64,000 nt of DNA, taken from Robbsia betulipollinis. GTDB lineage: Bacteria > Pseudomonadota > Gammaproteobacteria > Burkholderiales > Burkholderiaceae. Below, in pieces: positions 45,685 to 53,191 of this stretch. Position 1 is the first letter of the stretch. Every line of letters begins with the position of its first letter. The notes beneath the pieces are model-generated. The model had not been told where the DNA came from and searched no databases. It saw nothing but the letters and a program-made list of their open reading frames with translations. Where the stretch lies: contig NZ_JAPMXC010000001.1 in NCBI RefSeq assembly GCF_026624755.1, positions 2,328,365-2,392,364 on the forward strand. The letters are read 5' to 3'. The translations under genes were made by a program, and so were the position numbers.

Positions 45685-46232
45685 GTGCCGCCGCGTGCGG
45701 GCAGGCCACCGTGCCAGCCATGCAGCGGAACGTAGCTGCAGCGCAAGGTGACGATACGACCGCGATGCGCGTGGTCGTAATCGACGACCATCAGGATGCG
45801 GCATCGGCCCTTGCGTTGCTGGTGGAACTGTGGGGTTACGATGTGCGGGTCGGTTACGACGGCTACGCGGCGCTGGAACTTGCTCAGGGTTTCGATCCGC
45901 ATGCCATGTTGCTCGACATCGGACTGCCGGGCTTCAGCGGCTACGAGGCCGCTCGCTGCATACGGCAGGCGGAGGCCCGCGCACGCTCGGGGCCGGCATT
46001 GCTCGTGGCGGTGACGGGGTATGGTTCTCCCGAGGATATCGCGCAGGCCATTCGCTCGGGGTTCGATCACCATCTGATCAAGCCGTCCAACCCCGATGTA
46101 CTTGAGCGTTTTTTGCGTAACCAGGCGCGCCGTCTGTCGGTGCGCAATCACGAACCTGCTGCGACCTCCTTCGCCCCGACGTCGATCGGGAATGGGCAGG
46201 GAGAGGTCGCAGCCGAGCCGTCCGGCACCTGA
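45681..46232 (+). CDS. Receiver-only response regulator
   Basis: 183 residues. A receiver domain at about 29-150 with acidic pair IDDHQD, phosphoacceptor D79 in AMLLDIGLPGFSG, Thr in VAVTGYGS and Lys in HLIKPSNP. Flanked by a 28-residue Ala-rich head and a 30-residue disordered tail; there is no output domain. Such proteins often carry phosphoryl groups between hybrid kinases and other targets; the hybrid kinase at 40434 has a similar receiver and is the obvious candidate partner. Coupled to the acidic protein. Confidence 0.9.
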   Translation: MSAAACGQATVPAMQRNVAAAQGDDTTAMRVVVIDDHQDAASALALLVELWGYDVRVGYDGYAALELAQGFDPHAMLLDIGLPGFSGYEAARCIRQAEARARSGPALLVAVTGYGSPEDIAQAIRSGFDHHLIKPSNPDVLERFLRNQARRLSVRNHEPAATSFAPTSIGNGQGEVAAEPSGT

Positions 46233-46254
46233 ACCGATCAGACGATAAGCCCGC

Positions 46255-47295
46255 ATGACCCCTCAGGAACGCACTTTGCCCGAACGATTGGTCGAAACCC
46301 CCTTGCGTGGAACGATTCACGCCGATGGCGAGCCCACGCGGCAAGCCGGCGCTACCCCCAAAGGCTGGCTCGGGCATCTGAAGAAATGGGGAATGTGGTT
46401 TTACGAGCCGGTGCGCGATTGGATCGCGGACCGTTGTTCCTCACTCTCCGCATCGATCGCCTTTTACTCGGCGTTTTCTCTCGCACCCACGCTCGTGTTG
46501 ATCATCGCTATCATCAGTTTTTTCTACGGCGCCGATGCCGCGCAGGGAAAACTGGTGGCGCAGATACGTGGTGTGGTGGGCGAGCAGGCGGCCGCCGGGA
46601 TCCAGACCCTGATCAGCAGCGCCTGGAATGCGCGCACCGGCACCGGCACCACGGTGATCTCGATCATCGTCGTCGCGATCGGGGCATCCGCGACGTTTTC
46701 CTCCCTGAACACCGCGCTCAATGAAATATGTCCGCCGGACAGCACCGCCGAGGGTGCCCGCGCCAGCATCCTGAGCATGGTGCGCATCCGCCTGATCTCG
46801 TTCGGGCTGGTCATCGGTGCGGGCTTCCTGGTCGTCGTGCTGCTGGTGCTGGATGCCGTGATCAATGTCGCCGGGGCCTGGCTGCTGGGCGCGGAAAACC
46901 CGTCTTTCATCCTCGCGAATCTGGCGCAGCGCTTCGTCAGTTTCCTGATTCTCCTGGGCGCTTTCTCGGCATTGCTCAAGTTGCTTCCCGACGCGCCCAT
47001 ACCCTGGCGCGCCGCCTTCATTGGCGGCACGACGAGCGCGCTATTGTTTACCGGCGGAAAGAATCTGTTCAGTTTTTACCTCGCCCATGCCGGTACGGCC
47101 AATTCCTTCGGCGCGGCTGGATCGCTGGCTGTTGTTCTGATGTGGTTGTACTATTCCGCCGCCGTGTTCCTGCTCGGTGCCGAGGTCACTGCGGCCAGCG
47201 CGCGCCGCAGCGGCGACATGGCACCTCATCCGAGGACCGCGCGCAAGCCAAAGCGGCTACGGCAACCCGTGCGCACGTCTGCCCCGGGATCCTGA
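46255..47295 (+). CDS. YihY/BrkB-family membrane protein
   Basis: 346 residues with six or so transmembrane helices. Typical: DRCSSLSASIAFYSAFSLAPTLVLIIAIISFFYG, FSSLNTALNEICPPD, and GGTTSALLFTGGKNLFSFYLAHAG followed by SFGAAGSLAVVLMWLYYSAAVFLLGAEVTA. The family is widespread and its activity unsettled (named after the Bordetella BrkB serum-resistance protein; sometimes mislabelled RNase BN). Twenty-two bases after the receiver gene, so probably in its operon. Convergent with rpoN. Confidence 0.9.
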   Translation: MTPQERTLPERLVETPLRGTIHADGEPTRQAGATPKGWLGHLKKWGMWFYEPVRDWIADRCSSLSASIAFYSAFSLAPTLVLIIAIISFFYGADAAQGKLVAQIRGVVGEQAAAGIQTLISSAWNARTGTGTTVISIIVVAIGASATFSSLNTALNEICPPDSTAEGARASILSMVRIRLISFGLVIGAGFLVVVLLVLDAVINVAGAWLLGAENPSFILANLAQRFVSFLILLGAFSALLKLLPDAPIPWRAAFIGGTTSALLFTGGKNLFSFYLAHAGTANSFGAAGSLAVVLMWLYYSAAVFLLGAEVTAASARRSGDMAPHPRTARKPKRLRQPVRTSAPGS

Positions 47296-47323
47296 CGGGC
47301 ATCTGCGAGCCGATGCCCGTCAG
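47292..47323. terminator. Hairpin at the end of the YihY-family gene
   Basis: CTGACGGGCATC and GATGCCCGTCAG form a perfect 12-bp stem with an 8-base loop, beginning at the stop codon; no T-run follows. Located between convergent genes. Confidence 0.55.
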
Positions 47324-47417
47324 CTCGCCGGGCGTTTGCATCCGGCATCGCGCCCTGCACGGGCGCGGCCAACAGCAAATCTCCCGCATGACAGCGCCGG
47401 AACTGCCTCCTGGGCCG

Positions 47418-48947
47418 TCAGGCGCGACGCATTTCCGCTGGCGGGACTTTCATCAGCCGCCGATATTTCGCCACCGTCCGACGCGCAACGATGACGCCTT
47501 GCTGCGCCAACAGCTTGGCGAGCGTAACGTCCGAGAGTGGGGCATTGCCCGGTTCGGCCGAAATCATTTCCTTGAGCAGCGCGCGTACCGCGGCTGCGGA
47601 ACAGGTGCCGCCGCTTTCGGTACCCAGTTCCCGCGGGAAGAAATGCTTGAATTCGAAAATGCCGCGCGGTGTCGCCATGTATTTGTTGCCCGTGGCGCGC
47701 GAGACGGTCGACTCATGCAGGTCGAGCTCGTCGGCCACGTCGCGCAGCACCAGCGGCTTCAACGCGATTTCGCCGTAATCGAAGAACGCACGCTGATGCG
47801 CGACGATGGTTTCGGCGACCCGCTGGATCGTCGAGAAACGCTGTTGAACGTTACGCAGCAGCCACCTTGCTTCCTGAAGCTGTTGTGCCAGTGGCGAGCG
47901 GGAGCTGCCTTCGCTTTGCGCGAACATTTCCGCATACATCCGATGCACCCGCGCGCGCGGCATGACCGCGGGATTGATCGCCACCGCCCAGCGCCCCTTG
48001 ACCTGCCGTACGATGACGTCGGGAATGACATAATTGTTTTCCTGAACCGCGGCGCTTTCGCCCGGCTTCGGGTCGAGCGTGCGTATCAGGGCGGCGATCG
48101 CCCGGACAGCCTCCGCGTCGCATCCCAGGCGCTTCTGGAGTTCCGCATGCTCCCGCTTGGCGAGCTTTTCGAGATAATTGTTGACCAACTCGATCGCCAG
48201 CAGGCGATGCGGTGTCTCTTCGGGCAAGGCTTCCAGTTGCAGCGTCAGGCACTCTGCGAGCGAGCGCGCCGCGATACCCGGCTGGTCCAGCGTCTGCACG
48301 AGCCGCACGGCGTTGGCGAATTCATCGGTGCTCAGTGGGGGATCGCAATCGCCCAACTCGACGAGCTCGTCCAGCGATTGACGTAGATAACCGTCATCTT
48401 CAAGGGATTCGATCACGATTTGTGCGGCGAGGCGGTCGCGGCCCATCAATGGCGAGAGGCGCAGAGACTGATGAAGCTTTTCGCGCAGATTGGGCACCAC
48501 GTGCATCCAGTCGCCCGCCTCGAAGCCATCCCCGTCGCCTGTGCCGCTACGCGACGAATAGGAATCGGATGAATAGGAATCCGATGCATATTCTCCGCCC
48601 TCGGAATTCAGATTATCCGTGTTGCCGACGCCTTCCACATCGTTGTCGCGGGAGGTTTCCGCCGAATTGTCGCTCGACGGTTCGCGCTCGCCGCTACCGC
48701 CGTCGAGCGACATTTCCCGCGGATCGGCCTGACCCGACGCGGCCAGGTTCGTGCCTTGCGCGGGCGCTTCGCCGTTGCCGCTTTGCGCGTTTTCTTCCGC
48801 CTCGAGGAACGGGTTCGTCGCCAGTGCGTTGTTGACTTCCTGGGTGAATTCCAGCGCCGACAACTGCAACAAACGCACCGATTGCTGCATGCGCGGCGTC
48901 AGTGTGAGGCTTTGCCTTGCCCGGAGTTCAATGGAGGGATGCGTCAC
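47418..48947 (-). CDS. rpoN: RNA polymerase sigma-54 factor RpoN
   Basis: 509 residues from GTG 48947 (MTHPSIELRARQSLTLTPRMQQSVRLLQLS; AGAGG upstream). Region I is the Gln/Leu-rich head. Residues about 55-140 are a long acidic Ser/Asp/Glu-rich linker with DSYSSDSYSS repeats. The core-binding region follows, then the DNA-binding part HESTVSRATGNKYMATPRGIFEFKHFF and the RpoN box ARRTVAKYR near the end. Gene context (no lptB or hpf) is not the canonical rpoN locus, so it is probably a second copy. A -24/-12 element stands upstream (48995), so it may drive itself. Confidence 0.95.
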   Translation of the reverse strand: MTHPSIELRARQSLTLTPRMQQSVRLLQLSALEFTQEVNNALATNPFLEAEENAQSGNGEAPAQGTNLAASGQADPREMSLDGGSGEREPSSDNSAETSRDNDVEGVGNTDNLNSEGGEYASDSYSSDSYSSRSGTGDGDGFEAGDWMHVVPNLREKLHQSLRLSPLMGRDRLAAQIVIESLEDDGYLRQSLDELVELGDCDPPLSTDEFANAVRLVQTLDQPGIAARSLAECLTLQLEALPEETPHRLLAIELVNNYLEKLAKREHAELQKRLGCDAEAVRAIAALIRTLDPKPGESAAVQENNYVIPDVIVRQVKGRWAVAINPAVMPRARVHRMYAEMFAQSEGSSRSPLAQQLQEARWLLRNVQQRFSTIQRVAETIVAHQRAFFDYGEIALKPLVLRDVADELDLHESTVSRATGNKYMATPRGIFEFKHFFPRELGTESGGTCSAAAVRALLKEMISAEPGNAPLSDVTLAKLLAQQGVIVARRTVAKYRRLMKVPPAEMRRA

Positions 48948-48994
48948 GGAAACCTCTGGAATAAAATCTGGGAGTTGCTTGATCAAGTAACGTA

Positions 48995-49010
48995 AGCAAC
49001 CCGCGTACCA
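48995..49010 (-). promoter_or_regulatory. Sigma-54 promoter upstream of rpoN
   Basis: Minus strand TGGTACGCGGGTTGCT: GG-N10-GC exact, -12 half TTGCT perfect. It lies 48 bases before the GTG start of rpoN, pointing to positive autoregulation. Confidence 0.78.
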
Positions 49011-49279
49011 GCTTGTGGATCCATTGTGGAATTCATGTACGCCAAGCGAGGGATTCCCGCAACAATGCGCGAAATTTTTACATCCTGACACGGAAAAAAG
49101 CTGTCTTAATGAGGCGCGTAAAGGTAGTCTCGCTTCTGATTCGACCCGCGGCGTGGGCGGACCACGTGGCTTACCGCTCCGCGATATCCGGAAATGCTTG
49201 CTACCAGAGGTCCGGCGAGCACGATGCTCGTCCCCGAAAGCGCGGGCATGCAGGTTTTCCGGTCGCGGCGGTCCTATTC

Positions 49280-49295
49280 CGGCACGGCAATTGCT
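49280..49295 (+). promoter_or_regulatory. Sigma-54 promoter for the BON-domain gene
   Basis: CGGCACGGCAATTGCT: -24 half matches except the first base, -12 half TTGCT perfect, spacing exact. About 50 bases before ATG 49344, which rules out the longer open frame starting at 49194. Confidence 0.8.
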
Positions 49296-49343
49296 TTGAT
49301 GACGGTAGATGTTGCAACGGCTGGCAAGAATGGAGAAATCGCG

Positions 49344-49832
49344 ATGACGGCCAACCATGAAGAGCGTGAAACCTACGATCCTCGATTGCTGGAGCGTGCG
49401 GTCCGCACCCAGGAGGATCCGAGCCAGTCGTCCGAGGTCAAGGCCACCGGCACCGGATCTGCCGAGTGGCACCCGGCGCAAGGTGCCGGACCTGACGACT
49501 GGCTGGACCCGGCGCATGCGTATGCGACCCTCTCCAGCGCATCACGGTCGAGTGGCGCGGGAACGCACGGGCGCCAGCAGGCGTGTGTAACCACCGATGC
49601 GCCGAATAGGGTCGCCACCTTGCTGGAAGAGGTAACGAAGCGGGTCATGTCGACGGATTACCTCGACACGTCCCATGTGCGTCTCGCCATCCAGGATGGC
49701 ATGGTGACGTTAAGCGGCTCCGTCCCGGAAGAGCGGGGCGCGGAACAGATCGAACAACTCGTCGCAGGGTGCGACGGTGTGAAGGGAATCGACAACCAGT
49801 TGCGCGTGGAACGCGCGGCCGGTGACAGATAG
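49344..49832 (+). CDS. BON-domain protein, cytoplasmic form
   Basis: 162 residues from ATG 49344, behind TGGAGAAA and downstream of the sigma-54 element. Residues 1-85 are polar and probably disordered. Residues about 88-155 form a BON domain: TKRVMSTDYLDTSHVRLAIQDGMVTLSGSVPEERGAEQIEQLVAGCDGVKGIDNQLRV. BON domains are small modules associated with membranes or other proteins in osmotic-stress proteins such as OsmY and Kbp. No signal peptide. The next gene also encodes a BON protein, with a signal peptide. Confidence 0.85.
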   Translation: MTANHEERETYDPRLLERAVRTQEDPSQSSEVKATGTGSAEWHPAQGAGPDDWLDPAHAYATLSSASRSSGAGTHGRQQACVTTDAPNRVATLLEEVTKRVMSTDYLDTSHVRLAIQDGMVTLSGSVPEERGAEQIEQLVAGCDGVKGIDNQLRVERAAGDR

Positions 49833-49899
49833 AGGACGATTGCCATCTCGAAGGTGGCACATACGATCCTCGACAACACTAGCAAAAGGAGAAAACAAT

Positions 49900-50259
49900 A
49901 TGAAGGCGATTCACATCATCAAATCCGTCGGGGGTATTGCGTGCCTGTCTTTGGCATTGGCCGCTAATGCACAAGTTACTGTCACCGATTCCGCTGCCAG
50001 CCACACCGCGGCAACCCCGACGCACGAGACGGCCGGCGAGCATATCAGCGACGCGACCGTCACCACGAAGGTCAAGGCAGCGCTGGCGACCGAGAAGGGC
50101 CTGAAGGCTCTGCACATCCATGTGAAGACCCGCGAAGGCGTCGTGCGTCTGACGGGTTCGGTGCCGGATGCGGCGCAAAAGTCGCTGGCCGCTGAAACGG
50201 CTGCGAACGTGGGCGGCGTCAAGTCCGTTCGCAACCATCTGAAGCTGGTCGCAGAATAA
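49900..50259 (+). CDS. Periplasmic BON-domain protein (OsmY-like)
   Basis: 119 residues. Signal peptide MKAIHIIKSVGGIACLSLALAANAQ; mature BON domain at about 52-118: ISDATVTTKVKAALATEKGLKALHIHVKTREGVVRLTGSVPDAAQKSLAAETAANVGGVKSVRNHLKLV. AAAGGAGAAAA precedes the ATG. One BON unit, half of OsmY. In E. coli osmY is RpoS-controlled; here it probably reads through from the sigma-54 promoter of the preceding gene. Confidence 0.88.
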   Translation: MKAIHIIKSVGGIACLSLALAANAQVTVTDSAASHTAATPTHETAGEHISDATVTTKVKAALATEKGLKALHIHVKTREGVVRLTGSVPDAAQKSLAAETAANVGGVKSVRNHLKLVAE

Positions 50260-50302
50260 GTAGCACGCGTTTCATTTCAATCGTCTTTCTCAGGAGTCTG
50301 AC

Positions 50303-50521
50303 ATGAACAAGTTTTCCAAAATCGCCTTGATCGCGGCACTGTCGATTGGCGTGTCCGCGCCGGTCTTCGCTCAGAAGGATCCGACCGCAGGCACGACCAA
50401 TTCGGACGTGACGGCTTCGACGACGACGGGCGCTTCGTCGACCGGCGCGGGTCATCACACCACGCATGCGAAGAAGCACAAGAAGGCGTCGAGCATGGAT
50501 GGCGCGAGCGCTGCGGAGTAA
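50303..50521 (+). CDS. Small secreted Thr/Ser/His/Lys-rich protein
   Basis: 72 residues. Signal peptide MNKFSKIALIAALSIGVSAPVFAQ behind CAGGAG; the mature 48 residues are low complexity (TTTGASSTGAGHHTTHAKKHKK). Resembles in style the Gly-rich exported protein at 44574-44957 (both share TTTG and KH-rich patches). Forty-three bases after the BON gene, hence same operon; ended by the terminator at 50569. Confidence 0.72.
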   Translation: MNKFSKIALIAALSIGVSAPVFAQKDPTAGTTNSDVTASTTTGASSTGAGHHTTHAKKHKKASSMDGASAAE

Positions 50522-50568
50522 GCACGCTTCGGAGGGTTGCCGTTGCGCGATGCGCGGCAGCTTTCTCG

Positions 50569-50597
50569 AAAAAAAACGGGCCTAGGCCCGTTTTTTT
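50569..50597. terminator. Bidirectional intrinsic terminator
   Basis: The perfect palindrome CGGGCCTAGGCCCG is flanked by an A-run on the left and a T-run on the right, ending transcripts of both convergent neighbours. Confidence 0.93.
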
Positions 50598-50613
50598 ATT
50601 TCACGGCAAACGC

Positions 50614-51063
50614 TTAACCACGTGCCGCGAACTTGTCGCGCAGATCACGGATGACATCGTGATTCTGCAGCACGCCCTGGTACTGTTTTTCGACCAGAAC
50701 GCGCACATCTGCCGGAAGTTCCTTGTCCAGCGCTTCGCGGTAGTTCTTCTTGGCGGCATCCTCGCCACGCTCGACTTCGGCCAGGATCGCATGGTCGTCC
50801 TGCGAGGTGACCGCGGACTTCACCTGCAGCCAGCCGCGGTGCAGCGCACCCGTCACCGAGCCGCTCGTCTCCGGCTTTTCGCCCAGACGCGTCACTTCCG
50901 CCTGCAGCGCGCTGACGGCCGTGGCGCACGCCTGTGCGCGCGACGCGAACAATGCCTTCAGTTCGACGTCCTTCGTGTCCTCTGCGGCCTTGCGAAAGCC
51001 TTGTTCCCCATCCTTCGAGGTTTCGATCAAATCATTCAGTACGGAAGCGACTTCGTTAGCCAT
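50614..51063 (-). CDS. DUF2383 (PA2169-type) four-helix bundle protein
   Basis: 149 residues. Start behind AAGGAG. Sequence pattern VLNDLIETSKDGEQGFRKAAEDTKD ... FASRAQACATAVSALQAEVTRLG ... GALHRGWLQVKSAVTSQDDHAILAEVERGEDAAKKNYREALDKELP fits the ferritin-like DUF2383/PA2169 family of four-helix bundles. Metal-ligand Glu/His residues lie in the helices. Role unknown, often co-regulated with stress genes. A sigma-54 element lies at 51169 upstream. Confidence 0.9.
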   Translation of the reverse strand: MANEVASVLNDLIETSKDGEQGFRKAAEDTKDVELKALFASRAQACATAVSALQAEVTRLGEKPETSGSVTGALHRGWLQVKSAVTSQDDHAILAEVERGEDAAKKNYREALDKELPADVRVLVEKQYQGVLQNHDVIRDLRDKFAARG

Positions 51064-51168
51064 TTGTTCATCTCCTTGGTTTGAGGGTGTCGCCCAGGCG
51101 TCCGATCCAACCGGACGCTGGCGGATGCGTCCCGATGACGCTGACTATGCGCCATACCCGGACTATTT

Positions 51169-51184
51169 AGCACATCGCGTGCCA
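51169..51184 (-). promoter_or_regulatory. Sigma-54 promoter for the DUF2383 gene
   Basis: Minus strand TGGCACGCGATGTGCT: perfect -24 half, GG-N10-GC exact, -12 half GTGCT, the same -12 variant as at 36645. About 106 bases before ATG 51063. Confidence 0.75.
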
Positions 51185-51456
51185 GGCAGGATGCGCGGAG
51201 AGCGGCAGTACCTGCACGGAGGTTGGTGCCGTTGGCTTGCCATCGATGCGCCGTCGTGATTGGCCCCGGTGTATTCGCATGGGTGTCCTGAATAACGCTC
51301 CATCGTTCCCTCGATGATCGTAGGACGAGCCCTTGATTTACCGGGCGCGTAAGTTTTGCATGCACCTTCGCCTCGCTTGCCGGTTCTTTTTCGACACGGC
51401 TGAACATTCGATTCCGATCGCACGTCAGCCAGCATATCGACGCAGATTCGAGGGGG

Positions 51457-51472
51457 TGGCATGCCGGTTGCT
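51457..51472 (+). promoter_or_regulatory. Sigma-54 promoter for the DUF2188-like gene
   Basis: TGGCATGCCGGTTGCT: near-consensus in both halves, exact spacing; 114 bases before ATG 51586. Confidence 0.8.
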
Positions 51473-51585
51473 AATACTCCATGTGTCTAACTTATGATCG
51501 TCGCTGCATATCGTTGACGGTCGGCCCGTTCGAGCGTGTTCGTTGATGTTCCGCTCATCCTCATCGAAGCTATTGGAGAATCCGC

Positions 51586-51777
51586 ATGTATTACGACACG
51601 ACGAACGAGACCATCTTCCGGGTACTGCGTGGCAAGGACGGGCGCTGGGAAGTGACGCAGGAAGCGGCCAAGCGTCCGCTGGCGCGTTTTGACCGCATGG
51701 ACGATGCGATGCAGTATGCGCGCGATGTTCAGGCGGAGAATCGTCGCTATGCGTGGATCACTGCCCGTCAGGCGTGA
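51586..51777 (+). CDS. Small DUF2188-like protein
   Basis: 63 residues. Start behind TTGGAGAA. The pattern IFRVLRGKDGRWEVTQEAAKRPLARFDRMDDAMQYARDVQAENRRYAWITA has the (V/I)...DGxW.V..E...R....F.....A...A..... arrangement of DUF2188, a short beta-hairpin plus helix domain of unknown role. Sigma-54 element upstream at 51457. Confidence 0.7.
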   Translation: MYYDTTNETIFRVLRGKDGRWEVTQEAAKRPLARFDRMDDAMQYARDVQAENRRYAWITARQA

Positions 51778-51876
51778 GCCGCGGCACGCGGTAACGGCAG
51801 GCGCCGCGCTGGGCGAAGATTTTAGCCATTCCCGCGCGCGGCACGATGCAGCGCGCTGCCGGACCGTCTCTCTGCC

Positions 51877-52509
51877 TCAGGTATGCGAAGCCGTGGACAC
51901 AGCCGGCGTGCCGAAACCGCCGAGCGAAGGCGCATCGGGTCCCGTGGCTTTTTCGATATTCGGCGGCGTGACGGGATTGAAATCGCTCCAGTGGCCGTTG
52001 GCCCAGCGCCCGGTCGCATTTTCGACCTCGATCGCGCCTTCCCGGCGCAGCATCGCAGATGCGAGGGAGCGGGTCGCCTCGCTGACATGTACGGCCAGCA
52101 ACACCCCCGACTCGCGCACCGGCGGGGCTTCCGGCACTGTCGCCTGGGCATCATGTCCTTTCGTATGGGTCTGCGCCATGGCGCCGCCGAGAGATCCGAT
52201 GTAGGCACCGATGCCCGCGGCAATGAGGAAATAATAGAAGGGCCAGTGAACGAAGTACACGATCACCGCGCTTCCCACCGCGCCGACCGCGGCGCCCATT
52301 GCGATACCTTTCGTTGCGCCGGCGGGCGTATGCTCTGAACCCGCATCGGTATGCTGATCGCCACCCCCCGCGAGCTGGTGATGGCGTCCGCGTGGATTGA
52401 CGAAAAACAGGGTGACGTCGTCTTCCACGAAGCCATTGGCGAACAACGTCTGTGCGGCGCGTTCGCCGTCTTCAAATGTGCCGAAACGGCCTGCGACGAT
52501 CAATGACAT
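51877..52509 (-). CDS. YflT-like stress protein with glycine-zipper membrane region
   Basis: 210 residues, ATG 52509 behind CGGAGAAG. Residues 1-40 (MSLIVAGRFGTFEDGERAAQTLFANGFVEDDVTLFFV) resemble the N-terminal part of general-stress YflT/17M proteins. Residues about 64-105 are a membrane segment with repeated small residues (KGIAMGAAVGAVGSAVIVYF, then FYYFLIAAGIGAYIGSLGGAM). The rest, to residue 210, is soluble and includes an ESGVLLAVHVSEATRSLASAMLRREGAIEVE beta/alpha unit similar to the first. Follows DUF1488 on the minus strand with a 46-base gap. Confidence 0.7.
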   Translation of the reverse strand: MSLIVAGRFGTFEDGERAAQTLFANGFVEDDVTLFFVNPRGRHHQLAGGGDQHTDAGSEHTPAGATKGIAMGAAVGAVGSAVIVYFVHWPFYYFLIAAGIGAYIGSLGGAMAQTHTKGHDAQATVPEAPPVRESGVLLAVHVSEATRSLASAMLRREGAIEVENATGRWANGHWSDFNPVTPPNIEKATGPDAPSLGGFGTPAVSTASHT

Positions 52510-52555
52510 GTCTTCTCCGGATTGCATGCGGCATGCGGGTGAAATCGGGACGGCA

Positions 52556-52846
52556 TCATGCCTGTCCCGATGCGCTGGCGAAGCGGAAGATACCGCTGCG
52601 CAGGATCACCGGGTGGCCCGCACTCCGCTCCAGTGCCGCCCGGCAGACCGAAAATATCTTGTGACGGCCCGCGTGGAACGCGGCGAGCATTGCCTCCTCG
52701 AAAGGACCGGCGGCATCGAAATGATCGCTCAGCGCTTCCGCCGAGATGGCGCACACGACCTCCTCGCCATCGACAAGCACGGTGAACCGGATCTCCGGCG
52801 GTGTGCCCGAGAATTCTGGCGCTTCTTCGGGGAAAAAAATTTCCAT
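52556..52846 (-). CDS. DUF1488 family protein
   Basis: 96 residues from ATG 52846 (GGGAGC upstream; ATG 52867 also possible with AAGG). FPEEAPEFSGTPPEIRFTVLVDGEEVVCAISAEALSDHF and onward is the DUF1488 pattern, a small cytoplasmic domain common in Burkholderiales; role unknown. Continues the minus-strand series PfpI, small protein, DUF1488, YflT-like. Confidence 0.82.
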   Translation of the reverse strand: MEIFFPEEAPEFSGTPPEIRFTVLVDGEEVVCAISAEALSDHFDAAGPFEEAMLAAFHAGRHKIFSVCRAALERSAGHPVILRSGIFRFASASGQA

Positions 52847-52935
52847 GTCGGATGCTCCCGGCTTCATGATGTCGTGCCTTGACGCTCGTCCATTCCTGTC
52901 GACGCGCGCTCGCGGGCTGCGTCCGGATTGCCGCG

Positions 52936-53097
52936 TCAGCTGACCTTGACGTAGGCGAACTGGCTGGAAATGGTGCGCGGTACGTACGAACCACCGATCG
53001 CCACTTTCGGTTTCAGGTACTTGCGCTGTTCCCACCAGCGGCGGCGTTGCGCATGCGACAGGAACCGAAGGTGGCGGCGGTAGGCGAAAATGTTCAT
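52936..53097 (-). CDS. Small basic protein (53 aa), previously easy to miss
   Basis: Begins MNIFAYRRHLRFLSHAQRRR behind CAGGAAGC, a good ribosome site, and ends QFAYVKVS before TGA. Arg/Lys/Tyr-rich with WWEQRKYLKPKVAIGGSYVP; no membrane segment. The DNA between PfpI and DUF1488 is otherwise empty, and the orientation fits an operon PfpI - this gene - DUF1488 - YflT-like. Family unknown; possibly a small RNA- or ribosome-binding protein, by charge only. Confidence 0.5.
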   Translation of the reverse strand: MNIFAYRRHLRFLSHAQRRRWWEQRKYLKPKVAIGGSYVPRTISSQFAYVKVS

Positions 53098-53191
53098 GAT
53101 GAGCTTCCTGAGGGTCGAGCCTGGAGCGCCCGCGTTCGTCAGACGGCGTTTGTATTCACCAACGGCACGGGGCGGGAATCGCCGACGTGGT

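Larger units (their letters stand above)
48948..49343. other. Divergent regulatory region between rpoN and BON gene
   Basis: 396 bases with one sigma-54 element on each strand (48995 minus, 49280 plus), 270 bases apart. ORFs crossing it lack ribosome sites. The arrangement repeats that at 44958-45297 and 51064-51585. Confidence 0.6.
51064..51585. other. Divergent regulatory region with two sigma-54 promoters
   Basis: 522 bases between the DUF2383 gene (minus) and the DUF2188-like gene (plus). One -24/-12 element points each way (51169 minus, 51457 plus), 273-288 bases apart. No supported ORF. Confidence 0.6.

Noticed and set aside
49856-49871. TGGCACATACGATCCT upstream of the OsmY-like gene as a twelfth sigma-54 site
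   Set aside because: The -24 half is perfect but the essential GC of the -12 half is replaced by CC; the gene can be read from the preceding BON promoter.
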